Shown one piece after another: positions 36,376 through 45,900 of a stretch of 64,000 nucleotides of DNA. Within the stretch, counting starts at the first letter, position 1. Each line of letters starts with the position of its first letter. The notes beneath the pieces were generated by a model. The model had not been told where the DNA came from. It worked only from the letters and a program-made list of their open reading frames with translations, and made no database searches. The stretch spans positions 2,914,001-2,978,000 of the forward strand of contig NZ_CP134949.1 of the NCBI RefSeq assembly GCF_032116555.1, written 5' to 3'. Source of the DNA: Halobaculum sp. XH14. GTDB taxonomy: Archaea > Halobacteriota > Halobacteria > Halobacteriales > Haloferacaceae. A program made the position numbers and the translations under genes.

Positions 36376-37518
36376 ATGGCGAACGTCACTCTCGACGGGA
36401 TCACAAAGATCTACGACGACGCGAAAGGGACGGAAAGGGCGGTAGACGACATATCACTGGCGGTCGACGAGGGAGAACTCCTCGTGCTCGTCGGCCCGAG
36501 CGGTTGTGGAAAGAGTACGACGCTCCGGTTGATAGCCGGCCTCGAGGCCGTGAGTCAGGGGGCTATCGAGTTCGATGAATCCGAGGTCCAGACGCTGACC
36601 CCGAGCGACCGGAACGTCGCAATGGTGTTCCAGAACTACGCGCTCTATACGAAGATGACCGGCGAGCAGAACATCGAGTACGGGTTGAAACACTCGATGG
36701 ACATCCCGGAATCGGAACGGAAACGGCACGTTCACGAGACCGCTGAACTCCTCGGTATCGATGATCTCCTCGACGACCTGCCCGCAGAGATGAGTGGCGG
36801 ACAGAAACAACGAATCGCGCTCGCCAGAGCCATCGTTCGCGACCCTGCCGTGTTCTTGCTGGACGAACCGCTGAGTAACCTCGATGCGAAGCGGCGTGCC
36901 CAGATGCGGACCGAAGTCCAGCGAATTCACGAGGAGATCGATGTAGCCACGATCTACGTGACCCACGACCAGAAGGAGGCTATGACGATGGCCGATCGCC
37001 TCGCCGTCATGAACGACGGGGAAATCGAACAAATCGCACCCCCTGAGGAGGCCTATGACGACCCGAACAACCGCTTTGTCGCCACGTTCCTGGGTAGTCC
37101 GGCGATGAATGTTCTCGAGTGTGAAACGGAGCGACGTGGCGAGGAGGTGCAGTTGATCAGTTCGGCGAACAAGCGACCACTCCAGCACCTCCCGCGGGAA
37201 CTGGTCCCGGAGGAGTACGACCGGAGTCACCTCGACGTCGGTTTGCGCCCGGAGGACCTCAAGTTATCCACGGACACCAACGAGTACCCCGCGAACGCCG
37301 AAGTCGTCGTCTCCGAGTACCAGGGGAAGGAGAACTTCGTCTACCTCGACTTCGACGGCATCGAGTTGACCGTCCGAACCGGCGACGGTACCGATCTGCG
37401 GCAAGGAATGACGGTGAGTTTCACCGTCGCGCCGGCGAACGTCTACCTCTTCGACCCCGATTCGGGAACGTCCCTGAAGACGCGCTCAGCCGTGCGGGAA
37501 CCGGCGATCGTCGACTGA
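36376..37518 (+). CDS. Sugar ABC transporter ATPase, MalK/UgpC type (second of two)
   Basis: A 380-residue ATPase with all motifs intact: GPSGCGKSTTLRL, MVFQNYALYTKMTG, MSGGQKQRIALARAI, VFLLDEPLSNLDAKR and THDQKEAMTMAD, followed by a TOBE-type domain. It begins 3 bases after the first ATPase stop. It differs clearly from the first copy, so this is an old duplication and not a recent repeat. It ends the transporter operon, before a 370-base gap with an aldolase relic. Confidence 0.9.
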   Translation: MANVTLDGITKIYDDAKGTERAVDDISLAVDEGELLVLVGPSGCGKSTTLRLIAGLEAVSQGAIEFDESEVQTLTPSDRNVAMVFQNYALYTKMTGEQNIEYGLKHSMDIPESERKRHVHETAELLGIDDLLDDLPAEMSGGQKQRIALARAIVRDPAVFLLDEPLSNLDAKRRAQMRTEVQRIHEEIDVATIYVTHDQKEAMTMADRLAVMNDGEIEQIAPPEEAYDDPNNRFVATFLGSPAMNVLECETERRGEEVQLISSANKRPLQHLPRELVPEEYDRSHLDVGLRPEDLKLSTDTNEYPANAEVVVSEYQGKENFVYLDFDGIELTVRTGDGTDLRQGMTVSFTVAPANVYLFDPDSGTSLKTRSAVREPAIVD

Positions 37519-37569
37519 TCGAACGATGATGGCTCAGTTTCGAAGGTTCGGCGTTACTGAGACGCACCC

Positions 37570-37860
37570 ATAACTGAGTCAGGATCCTTCCTCGACGCCG
37601 AAGAAACCGTCGCGACGACCGGTCGCGAACTGCTCCACGAGGCACTCATTTTCGGGAGCGGCGGGACCGTGCGTGTCCAAGACGGCGATCGGTCGCCGTC
37701 AATCCCTCTTGATCCATACGCGGATGTCACACCCGAGGACGCCCCTGCGCCCGGATTCAGTACCGGACACGTGCCATCGGCGACCCGGCAGTGCGAGACG
37801 ACGCCGTCGCCGAGTCGTCGACGACGTTCACCAAGAATACGGACAGTAGCAATTCTTATC
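37570..37860 (+). pseudogene. Relic of a class II (AraD/FucA-type) aldolase N-terminus
   Basis: Read in one frame from about 37585, the sequence gives TTGRELLHEALIFGSGGTVR, then VQDGD, then YADVTPEDAPAPGFSTGHV. This resembles the class II aldolase/adducin N-terminal pattern (GNxSxRxGD...DVTPEDxP). The start codon region is disrupted and the zinc-binding histidine region is absent, with the sequence leading into the promoter of the next gene. Such aldolases partner DUF1537 kinases in tetronate pathways, so the relic fits its location upstream of a DUF1537 gene. Confidence 0.5.
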
Positions 37861-37888
37861 ACCCTCCGTCGAGACCAGAAAACGTCAC

Positions 37889-38548
37889 ATGAGCAGTGTA
37901 TGCTTCTTCCACACGGGAGCAGTGCTAACGGAGACGTTCGACGAACTAGCATCGGAATACATTCCGGACACCGAGTACTACCACATGGTAGACGAAAGCG
38001 TCATCGACGAGTTGCTCTCGGAGGGCGCGTTGACGCCCGGGATCACACAACGGATCTGCTCACAACTCACGCTCGCCGAGCAGGCGGGGGCGGACGTCGT
38101 CCTTGATACCTGCTCGAGCACATCCCCCGCGGTGAACGTGGCCCGGCAAATCGTCGATATTCCGATCGTCAAGATAGACGATCCGATGACGGAACGGGCA
38201 GTCGAAGTCGGTGACCGGATCGCAGTGATCGCGACGGCGGCGTCGACACTCGAACCGAGCACTGAACTGGTCGAGCGCAAAGCAGCCCGGACCGACAGAC
38301 CCATCGAGATTCAGTCGTCGCTCGTCGACGACGCGTTCGAAGCACGCCAGAACGGTGAGACGGAGCGTCACGACCGGCTCGTCACCGAACGCGCTCGCGA
38401 GGTCGCGGACGACGTCGACGTGATCGTGCTGGCGCAGGCGTCGATGAGCCACCTCGAGAACGAACTGTCTGAAGAGACTGGCCTGACGGTGCTCTCAAGC
38501 CCCGACTTAGCGATGGAGCGGATCGCAGACATCGCCCACTCGTCGTAG
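37889..38548 (+). CDS. Aspartate/glutamate racemase-family protein with only one catalytic cysteine
   Basis: A 219-residue protein with the Asp/Glu/hydantoin racemase fold. The first active-site cysteine is at Cys75 in VLDTCSSTSPAV. Where true racemases have the second cysteine (xxxxCT), this protein has VLAQASMSHLE without Cys, so a two-base racemisation is unlikely. A one-cysteine member could act as an isomerase, decarboxylase or hydrolase. A TATA-like box at 37851-37860 lies about 30 bases upstream. It precedes the RLP and kinase, suggesting a role on an acid-sugar intermediate; I cannot assign the reaction. Confidence 0.7.
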   Translation: MSSVCFFHTGAVLTETFDELASEYIPDTEYYHMVDESVIDELLSEGALTPGITQRICSQLTLAEQAGADVVLDTCSSTSPAVNVARQIVDIPIVKIDDPMTERAVEVGDRIAVIATAASTLEPSTELVERKAARTDRPIEIQSSLVDDAFEARQNGETERHDRLVTERAREVADDVDVIVLAQASMSHLENELSEETGLTVLSSPDLAMERIADIAHSS

Positions 38549-38653
38549 CGTCCGCGTCCTCCCCGGCTGGACGTGTTATGAACACCGGGCGAAAGCCGCC
38601 AGGATGGTCAAAAGTTATGAGACTCGAATCAGTCATGGAGAGGTATACCACGC

Positions 38654-39916
38654 ATGGAGAGAATTAGGGCCCGCTATCGGATAGAGACACCATATCCACT
38701 CGACGAAGCAGCAGCAGCGATAGCCGGTGAACAGTCCTCGGGAACGTTCGTCGACGTCCCCGCCGAGACGGAGTCGCTCCAGGAACGACACGGCGCCACG
38801 GTCGAGGAGATAACCGAACTCGAAACAGTCGAGGAACCGACCCTCCCTGGCGCACGCACGCCGGCGGAGATCGACGATTCGGACGGGTATCGCCGTGCGG
38901 AAGTCGTCGTCTCGTATCCCGGGGAAAACGTCGGAACGTCGCTCCCGAATCTGGTGACGACTGTGGGCGGAAACCTCTTCGAACTCCGCCATTTCTCCGG
39001 ACTCCGGCTGTTCGACATCGACGTGCCAGCCGCACTGGCAGATGCGTACCCGGGTCCGCAGTTCGGTATCGAGGGCACGCGTGAGATCGTCGACGTGTAC
39101 GACCGGCCGCTCATCGGGACGATCATCAAACCCAGTGTGGGCCTCTCTCCGGCGGAGACCGGTGAGCTCGTCGGGGAGTTGCTAGAGGCGGACCTCGATT
39201 TCATCAAGGACGACGAACTCATCGCAAGCCCGCCGTACTCGCCCGTCAAGGACCGCGTGACCGCGGTGATGGGGGCTATCGACTCGTATCGAGATGAGAC
39301 GGGCAACGAAGTGATGTACGCCTGTAACATTACAGGCGACGTGGACGAGATGCTCGAACGACATGACGCCGTCGTCAACGCGGGCGGCAACTGCGTCATG
39401 GTGAGTATGAACAGCGTGGGGCTGTCTGCACTGACTGAACTCCGCAAGCACGCGGACGTCCCCATTCACGCCCACCGGAACGGCTGGGGTGCACTTTCAC
39501 GCTGTCCCGAACTCGGATACGAATATCAGGCGTATCATCAGTTCTTCCGACTGGCTGGAGCAGACCAGATGCACGTCAACGGCATCCGGAACAAGTTCTG
39601 TGAATCCGACGAGTCCGTGATCAAGTCCGCGAAAGCGGTGCAGACGCCCATCGCGTCGGACGACGACGTCGCGATGCCCGTGTTCTCGTCGGGACAGTGG
39701 GCCGACCAGGCGGCCGATACCCACGAGGCGCTCGGGAACGTCGACTTACTGTACCTCGCCGGCGGCGGCATCCTCGGTCATCCGGACGGTCCCGCGGCGG
39801 GCGTGGATCACCTCAAACAGGGATGGGAGGCCGCCATGAAGGGCATCCCGTTAGACGAACACGCCAAGGACCACCAAGAACTACGCGTGGCCCTCGATCA
39901 CTACGAGAGACGATGA
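38654..39916 (+). CDS. RuBisCO-like protein (RLP, form IV), candidate 3-oxo-isoapionate-4-phosphate enzyme
   Basis: A 420-residue RuBisCO large-subunit homologue. Key positions are Lys159 in GTIIKPSVGLSP, the metal site FIKDDE with Lys185-Asp187-Glu188 (the lysine is carbamylated in true RuBisCO), His274-Arg275 in HAHRNG, Lys314 in GIRNKF, Ser346-Gly347 in SSGQ and GGGILGHPDG at 370-379. The loop-6 sequence and spacing differ from carboxylating RuBisCO, and no phosphoribulokinase-type partner is nearby, so it is form IV. RLPs paired with DUF1537 kinases decarboxylate or cleave 3-oxo-isoapionate-4-phosphate in bacteria. The kinase gene overlaps its stop by 4 bases (ATGA). Confidence 0.85.
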   Translation: MERIRARYRIETPYPLDEAAAAIAGEQSSGTFVDVPAETESLQERHGATVEEITELETVEEPTLPGARTPAEIDDSDGYRRAEVVVSYPGENVGTSLPNLVTTVGGNLFELRHFSGLRLFDIDVPAALADAYPGPQFGIEGTREIVDVYDRPLIGTIIKPSVGLSPAETGELVGELLEADLDFIKDDELIASPPYSPVKDRVTAVMGAIDSYRDETGNEVMYACNITGDVDEMLERHDAVVNAGGNCVMVSMNSVGLSALTELRKHADVPIHAHRNGWGALSRCPELGYEYQAYHQFFRLAGADQMHVNGIRNKFCESDESVIKSAKAVQTPIASDDDVAMPVFSSGQWADQAADTHEALGNVDLLYLAGGGILGHPDGPAAGVDHLKQGWEAAMKGIPLDEHAKDHQELRVALDHYERR

Positions 39917-41292
39917 CGGACACTGACCTCCTCCTCGCCTACTACGGCGACGATATCACCGGGTCGACGGACGCACTGGAAGGGCTGGCGCGAAATGGCG
40001 TCCGGGCAGTCCTCTTCCTCGCCCCGCCCGACTCCGACGACCTCGACGAGTTCGACGGGATTCAGGCGGTGGGCGTCGCGGGACGCAGTCGTTCGATGAC
40101 GCCGGACGAGATGGACGAGACCTTGCCGTCGGCGTTCGAGTCACTCGCAGCACTTGACCCGCCGCTCGTCCACTATAAGGTATGTTCGACGTTCGATTCA
40201 GCCCCCGAAATCGGAAGCATCGGCCACGCGATAGACCTCGCCCAGGACGTCTACGACTCACCGTTCGTCCCCGTATCACAGGGCTCGACGGTTCCACACG
40301 GCCGGTACGTCGCGTTCGGGAACCTATTTGCGGTCCAGGACGGGACGCCGTACCGGATCGACCGTCATCCGACGATGAGCGACCACCCGGTGACGCCCAT
40401 GTCGGAGAGCGACCTCCGTCGCCATCTGGCAGAACAGACCGACCGGTCGATCGGCACCGTCGACGTTCGCAGTTTGGCGACCGTCGACTCGGCAGTCGAC
40501 TCTCTCGACGAAGCGACGGACAACCACGAGATCGTCGTGTTCGACGGGATCACGACCGATCACCTCGAGACGATTGGACGGGTCCTCTGGGACCGGGCGA
40601 CGAGCGAGTCCGATCCGCTGTTTGCCGTCGGGTCGTCCGGCCTCGAACACCACGCGCTGTCGAGCCGATGGGACGCGCTCGGAGAGATCGACCGCTCCCA
40701 GTCCGTTCTCGAGCCACGGTCCCCCGTCGACCGGATCGCGGTGATGTCCGGCAGTGCCTCGCCGGTGACTGCCCGTCAAATCGAGGTCGCCGCGGAGACC
40801 GGATTCACTATCATCGATCTCGAGACGGCACGTCTCGTCGACCCCGCAGAAGCGGCGGACGCGCGCGCGATCGCCGTCGAAGCTGCGGTTCAGGCCATCG
40901 ACGGCGGCCAGAGCGTCGTGCTCGCGGCCGCTCGCGGCCCTGACGATGCCGCAATCGCCGAGACACGACTACGATTCGAATCGGTCGATAGCGACGAGAC
41001 GCTCGGTGCGGTACTCGGTCGGGAACAGGGCGAAATCTTCCGTCGCGTGCTCGAGGAGACCGGAATCGAACGCGCCTGTGTAGCCGGTGGTGATACGAGT
41101 GGCTTCGTCGTGCCAGCACTGGACGTCACGGCGCTAGAGCCCATCGCGCCAACCGCCCCGGGTGCTCCTCTGTGTCGCGCCGCGAGCAATGACCCAACGT
41201 TCGATGGCCTCGAGTTATCGCTCAAGGGCGGTCAGACCGGCGACGATGACTACTTCGAACTCGTCCGACGGGGCGGTGTCCCCGCGGAGTAA
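39913..41292 (+). CDS. DUF1537 four-carbon/branched acid-sugar kinase, OiaK-like candidate
   Basis: A 459-residue kinase of the OtnK/DtnK/OiaK family. Visible blocks are YYGDDITGS at the N-terminus, VHYKVCSTFDSAP, YRIDRHPTMSDHPVTPM and the C-terminal nucleotide-binding AGGDTSGFV and LKGGQTGDDDYF. The frame extends upstream inside the RLP gene, but the ATG at 39913 overlaps the RLP stop and gives the canonical start. In the apionate pathway the family phosphorylates 3-oxo-isoapionate on C4, supplying the RLP substrate. 3-oxo-tetronate kinase is the main alternative; the missing class II aldolase argues against it. Confidence 0.85.
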   Translation: MTDTDLLLAYYGDDITGSTDALEGLARNGVRAVLFLAPPDSDDLDEFDGIQAVGVAGRSRSMTPDEMDETLPSAFESLAALDPPLVHYKVCSTFDSAPEIGSIGHAIDLAQDVYDSPFVPVSQGSTVPHGRYVAFGNLFAVQDGTPYRIDRHPTMSDHPVTPMSESDLRRHLAEQTDRSIGTVDVRSLATVDSAVDSLDEATDNHEIVVFDGITTDHLETIGRVLWDRATSESDPLFAVGSSGLEHHALSSRWDALGEIDRSQSVLEPRSPVDRIAVMSGSASPVTARQIEVAAETGFTIIDLETARLVDPAEAADARAIAVEAAVQAIDGGQSVVLAAARGPDDAAIAETRLRFESVDSDETLGAVLGREQGEIFRRVLEETGIERACVAGGDTSGFVVPALDVTALEPIAPTAPGAPLCRAASNDPTFDGLELSLKGGQTGDDDYFELVRRGGVPAE

Positions 41293-41590
41293 GGCGTCCC
41301 GACGTACCGACGCTGCTGATCGAACGAATCGTCACCCCCGGTTCGAAGACAGCCACGCGACGTCTCGTCCGTTCCGGTTCCGGGATCCCTCTCGTTGAAC
41401 CCATGGTATCGTCGGGGTGCCGACGTACGTTCTGACGGTCGATGAGAGTCCCGGACGATAGATCCCAATCCGGATGGTGATGAATCTGTTACGTCCCGTT
41501 CTGCGTCGACGGTAGTGTTTCAGTGAGCGAACACCATTGGTATCCATCAGGCACCGAAAGGCATATCGTGAGCAGATGAAACTAATTTCC

Positions 41591-42466
41591 ATGGATATTG
41601 TCGTTACGGGCGCCGTTGGACAGACGGGGAGCTGGACCGTGGACCATTTCGCTGATATGGGATACGAGGTACTGGGCCTCGACCTACGGCGACCGCCTGG
41701 TGACCGGTCGAACGTCGATTTCCGTCCGGCAGACGTGACCGACCAGGGCGATGTCCTCGAATTCATCCTCGACGCTGACCCCGACACAGTGATTCACTTC
41801 GGGGGACTACGAAGCGATCGCGGCTCGGACAACGCGATCTTTCACACGAACGTCCAGGGGACGTACAACGTATTAGAAGCGGCCGGACGGACGGACGCGA
41901 ACGTGATCTGGGCCTCCAGCGAGGCCGCATACGGTCGGTTCCTCCCGGACAATCCGGTCGAATACCTCCCGATCGATGAATCACATCCGGTGCGACCGAA
42001 GAGACCGTACGGCACGTCGAAACTCCTCGGCGAAGAGGCCGGCAAAGCGGCGTCCAGACGATACGGGATTTCCGTCGTCTCACTGCGAGCGACTTACATC
42101 CGCTACCCCGGTGAGTACTGGACGGGGATACTCGAATCCGACGACGAAGATCGACTTGGCGAGTCCGGAAATCTCTGGAGCTACGTCGACATTCGCGACG
42201 TACTCGCCTTCATCGAGGCGGCCATCGAGACCGACCTCGACGGGCACGAGGCGTTCAACGTCTCTGCCGTCGATAACCGTGCCGGTGCCCCTACACGGTC
42301 CATCGTCAAAGCGATGTACGGTGACCTGCCCGACCGTTGTGACATCTCCGGCGAAGAGTCAATCTACTCGATCGAGAAGGCCCGCAACCTTCTCGATTGG
42401 ACGCCCGCGCACCGATGGCGGACCGCGGCTGAGGAGGAATCTTACACCCCCTCCTTCCTAGAGTGA
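41591..42466 (+). CDS. NAD-dependent epimerase/dehydratase (extended SDR), sugar dehydrogenase candidate
   Basis: A 291-residue extended SDR with VTGAVGQTGSW (GxxGxxG-type cofactor loop), DLRRP after the second strand (suggesting NAD), a serine in WASSEAAYG and the catalytic PYGTSK. Upstream ATGs at 41537 and 41576 exist, but a TATA-like box near 41561-41568 favours 41591. Relatives include uronate dehydrogenase and nucleotide-sugar epimerases. In this island an oxidation of free apiose, rhamnose or a uronate to its lactone would be sensible; the exact substrate is not readable from sequence. Confidence 0.75.
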   Translation: MDIVVTGAVGQTGSWTVDHFADMGYEVLGLDLRRPPGDRSNVDFRPADVTDQGDVLEFILDADPDTVIHFGGLRSDRGSDNAIFHTNVQGTYNVLEAAGRTDANVIWASSEAAYGRFLPDNPVEYLPIDESHPVRPKRPYGTSKLLGEEAGKAASRRYGISVVSLRATYIRYPGEYWTGILESDDEDRLGESGNLWSYVDIRDVLAFIEAAIETDLDGHEAFNVSAVDNRAGAPTRSIVKAMYGDLPDRCDISGEESIYSIEKARNLLDWTPAHRWRTAAEEESYTPSFLE

Positions 42467-42934
42467 TCAATGGGGTCGCCGGGGCCTCCGCACTGATACT
42501 CACGAACGAGACAATGTTCGACGAGAAGGGGAACGGTGCATTGGTGTTGCGCAGCGCCGAGCGGATCTCCGTTCAGGTTCGGATGCACGCCGGCGGCGGG
42601 TTCCACTCGGTCGATCGAGTCACCGAACGAACGACTCGAAAGCCGTTGTCAATCGAGGACGTTCGATCACCGCCTCCTTCGAGTCGTGGTCACTGATCCC
42701 GCCCGACGTGCTCGGTGTCAACCTCGATTACGACCCGAAAGGCCGAACCATCCGACCGTGATGAACAGTGCGTCGAGGCGTTCTACAACGAGGGACGACG
42801 GGGTGGCTCTGCCGAGTCACAGGTCCGGTGGCAAGAGCGATCAGAATCTGCTCACCCGTCGCCGTCGATTTCGCGAGCGGTCCGAGACGGCAGATCCCAA
42901 CCTATAAGCGAGTTTCCAGCGAATCCCCGACGAC
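42467..42934. other. Intergenic region with possible unrecognised gene fragment
   Basis: About 470 bases between the SDR and the rhamnosidase. One plus-strand frame (42480-42690) reads smoothly (ISVQVRMHAGGGFHSVDRV), and another continues as PPDVLGVNLDYDP, hinting at a decayed reading frame with a shift near 42670. I do not recognise a family. The TATA-like CCTATAAGCG at 42901-42910 is the promoter of the rhamnosidase. Confidence 0.35.
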
Positions 42935-45900
42935 ATGCCATCTCCTCCCCGGATATCGGAACGTCCAACGGTCATCGCTCCGAAAGTAGAGTACGAGAGG
43001 GCACCGAACAACGTGGTTCCCAGCGAACCGCGATTTTCGTGGCAGGCGAACGCCGACCGGCGAGGAGTCGTCCAGACTGCATATCGGGTCATCGTCGGCC
43101 GGACGAGAGACGATGTCGTAGAGAAACGGGGGTCACTCTGGGATTCGGGGAAAGTGGACGGATCCGATTCGACGTCCGTCGTGTACGACGGTGTTCCCCT
43201 GGAGGCGGACAGCGACTACTACTGGAGGGTGCGGATCTGGGACGAGGACGACCGACCCTCGAAATGGTCCGACCTCTCCAGCTTCTCGACTGCGCTCTCC
43301 GGCGAGCACGAGTGGGATGGCGAGTGGATCAGCTACCAACCGGGCGCCGGCGACTCGAACGGCTACCGGAGTCGCTGGCATCCCGCCACCAAGGACCCCG
43401 AGGAGTGGGTACAGGTCGACCTCGGTGAGTCGCGTCCGATCACGCGGATCGAACTCCATCCGGCGTCGCCGTGCGACGGTCCGGAGACGCCCGATGGCGT
43501 GGTGGTCTCGAACGTCTACTCGATCGACGATGACCTTGAGAGCGGTCCCAGGGGATTCGGGTTCCCCGTTCGCTACCGGATCGAGGTTTCGGACGACGAG
43601 ACGTTCGCCCAGTCGAGCGTCGTCGTCGACAGAACCGAGGAGGCGCAAGCGAACCCGGGGACCGATTCGCGCTCGTTCGACGTGAACACGACCGCACGGT
43701 ACGTCCGGGTCGTTGCCACCGACCTGTACACGTTCGATCCGGCGACTCCTCCAAGAGACCGGTTTGGCCAGCTACGGACCGAGTTTGCCCCGGAGGCCTA
43801 CGGGTCGTGGCAGACCTTCGCCCTCGCCGGCCTCGGAGTGTACAACGGCGGTGAAACCGACGTCGCAGCCGACCGGCCGGTGACCGCATCGTCCAGTGTC
43901 GAGCGAGAGGGGTGGGGCCGATCCAACCTCGTCGACGGATGGTACGCGTCGCGGACGGCGGCCGCCTCACCGCTGTTTCGGACCGACGTGGCGCTCGATG
44001 GAGATGTCGTACGTGCCAGAGCGCACGTCTGCACGCTCGGGTACGGTGAACTGTATGCCAATGGCGAACGAGTGGGTAACGAGGTTCTCAACCCAGGGTG
44101 GACCGAGTACGACGAGCGGGCGCTGTACAGCACGTACGACCTCAGTGAACACCTCGAAGCGGGCGAGAATGCACTGGGCCTCTGGCTCGGGCGGGGATGG
44201 TTCTCGAAGAACGCGCAGGGATGGACGGGCTTCGGTTCGCCGCGTGCCCTCCTGCATCTGACCCTCGAGTACGCGGACGGTTCGACCCGGACGATCGGGA
44301 CCGACGAGTCGTGGACGGCGACGGAGAGCCCCATCGTCGAACACGACCTCTACGATGGCGAGCGGTACGACGCCCGCCTGGAACAGCCGGGATGGACGGA
44401 ACCAGATTTCGACGGCGAATGGGAGTACGCGACGGTCGTCGAGGGCCCGGACGGGGAGCTCACACCCCAGCGACTCCCGCCGATCCGCGTGACGGAACAG
44501 ATCGATCCGGTTGAGGTTCACGACCACGAGAAGGGCCCGATCTTCGATTTCGGCCAGAACCTCGTCGGCTGGGTGGCGATCAACGTACACGGCGCTGACG
44601 CCGGCGACGAGATAACGATTCGGCACGCAGAGACCCTCCTGGACGATGGAAGTCTCGCGATGGGAGATCTCCGAACGGCCGACGCGACGGACACCTACGT
44701 CGCTGCCGATTCGAGCCGGGCAACTTACCGACCTCGATTTACGTACCACGGATTCAGATACGTGCAGGTGTCGAACTACCCGGGCGATCTCTCGACGGAC
44801 GACCTACGCGCACACGTCGTCCATTCCGATCTCGACCGGATCGGTTCGTTCGACTGCTCGAATACGGACCTCCGTCAAGTGCAACGGAACGCGATGTGGG
44901 GCCTTCGGGGTAACGTACACAGCGTCCTCACGGACTGTCCACAGCGCGACGAACGGTTCGGCTGGACCGGCGATAACCACATCGCCGGCCGGTCACTGAT
45001 GTTCAACTTCGACGCGGCGCTGTTTTACGAGAAGTGGATGAACGACCACGCTGACGTCCAGTCGGACCACGGCTACGTGGCGGACACGATCCCGTACGGC
45101 TATGGATCTACGCCAGAAGACCCGACCTGGGGCATCACGCAGGTCACCATTCCCTGGCACCTGTACCGGCACTACGGTGACCGTGGCGTCCTCAAGCGTC
45201 ACTACGAACGGATGCGTCGGTACGTCGACTACTGGGATGAACAGTCGAACGACGGGATCATTCCCGACAAGTACGGGAAATACGGTGACTGGCTCGCGTT
45301 CGAAAACGCCGACGGGCGACGGGGACTGCCGTTCGACCTGTTCAATAGCGCGTTCCATTACCACACGACGAATCTGTTCGCGAAGATAGCGACGACGCTC
45401 GGAAACGAGGCTGACGCCGCCACGTATCGACGGCGCGCAGAACACATCGCTGACGCCATCAACAACGAATTCTTCCGAGCTGATGAGGCGCGGTACGGAC
45501 CTGGAACGCAAGCATCGTACACGGTTCCGCTGTTCGTGGGACTCGTCCCGGACGAACACGTGAACGACGTCGCCACGCGGTTGGCTGAGACTGTCCGTTC
45601 GGACGGTTGCAAACTGAAGACCGGCTTCCTCGGCACACGTCCGCTCCTCCATACCCTCGTCGACCATGGGTACGAGGAGATCGCCTACGAAGTCGTGAGC
45701 CAACCGGAGCAGCCCGGATGGGTGTACATGGTCCGGCAGGGCGCGACGACGATGTGGGAGCGCTGGGACTCGGACTCCCGGATCGGTTCCGGGATGAACT
45801 CGTTTAATCACTCTCCGTTCACGTTCGTCTCCGAGTACCTCTACGAGGCGATCGCCGGACTCCGACTGGGCGACGATCCAGTCACTGACCATGCGACGGT

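Noticed and set aside
38654-39916. Possibility that the RuBisCO homologue is a true CO2-fixing form III enzyme
   Set aside because: The loop-6 and C-terminal phosphate-loop sequences differ, and its partner is a DUF1537 kinase, not the AMP-pathway enzymes.
42463-42696. 77-codon frame overlapping the SDR stop as a real gene
   Set aside because: Starts at the end of the SDR gene, has no recognisable family, and appears to need a frameshift to continue; kept only as a possible fragment.
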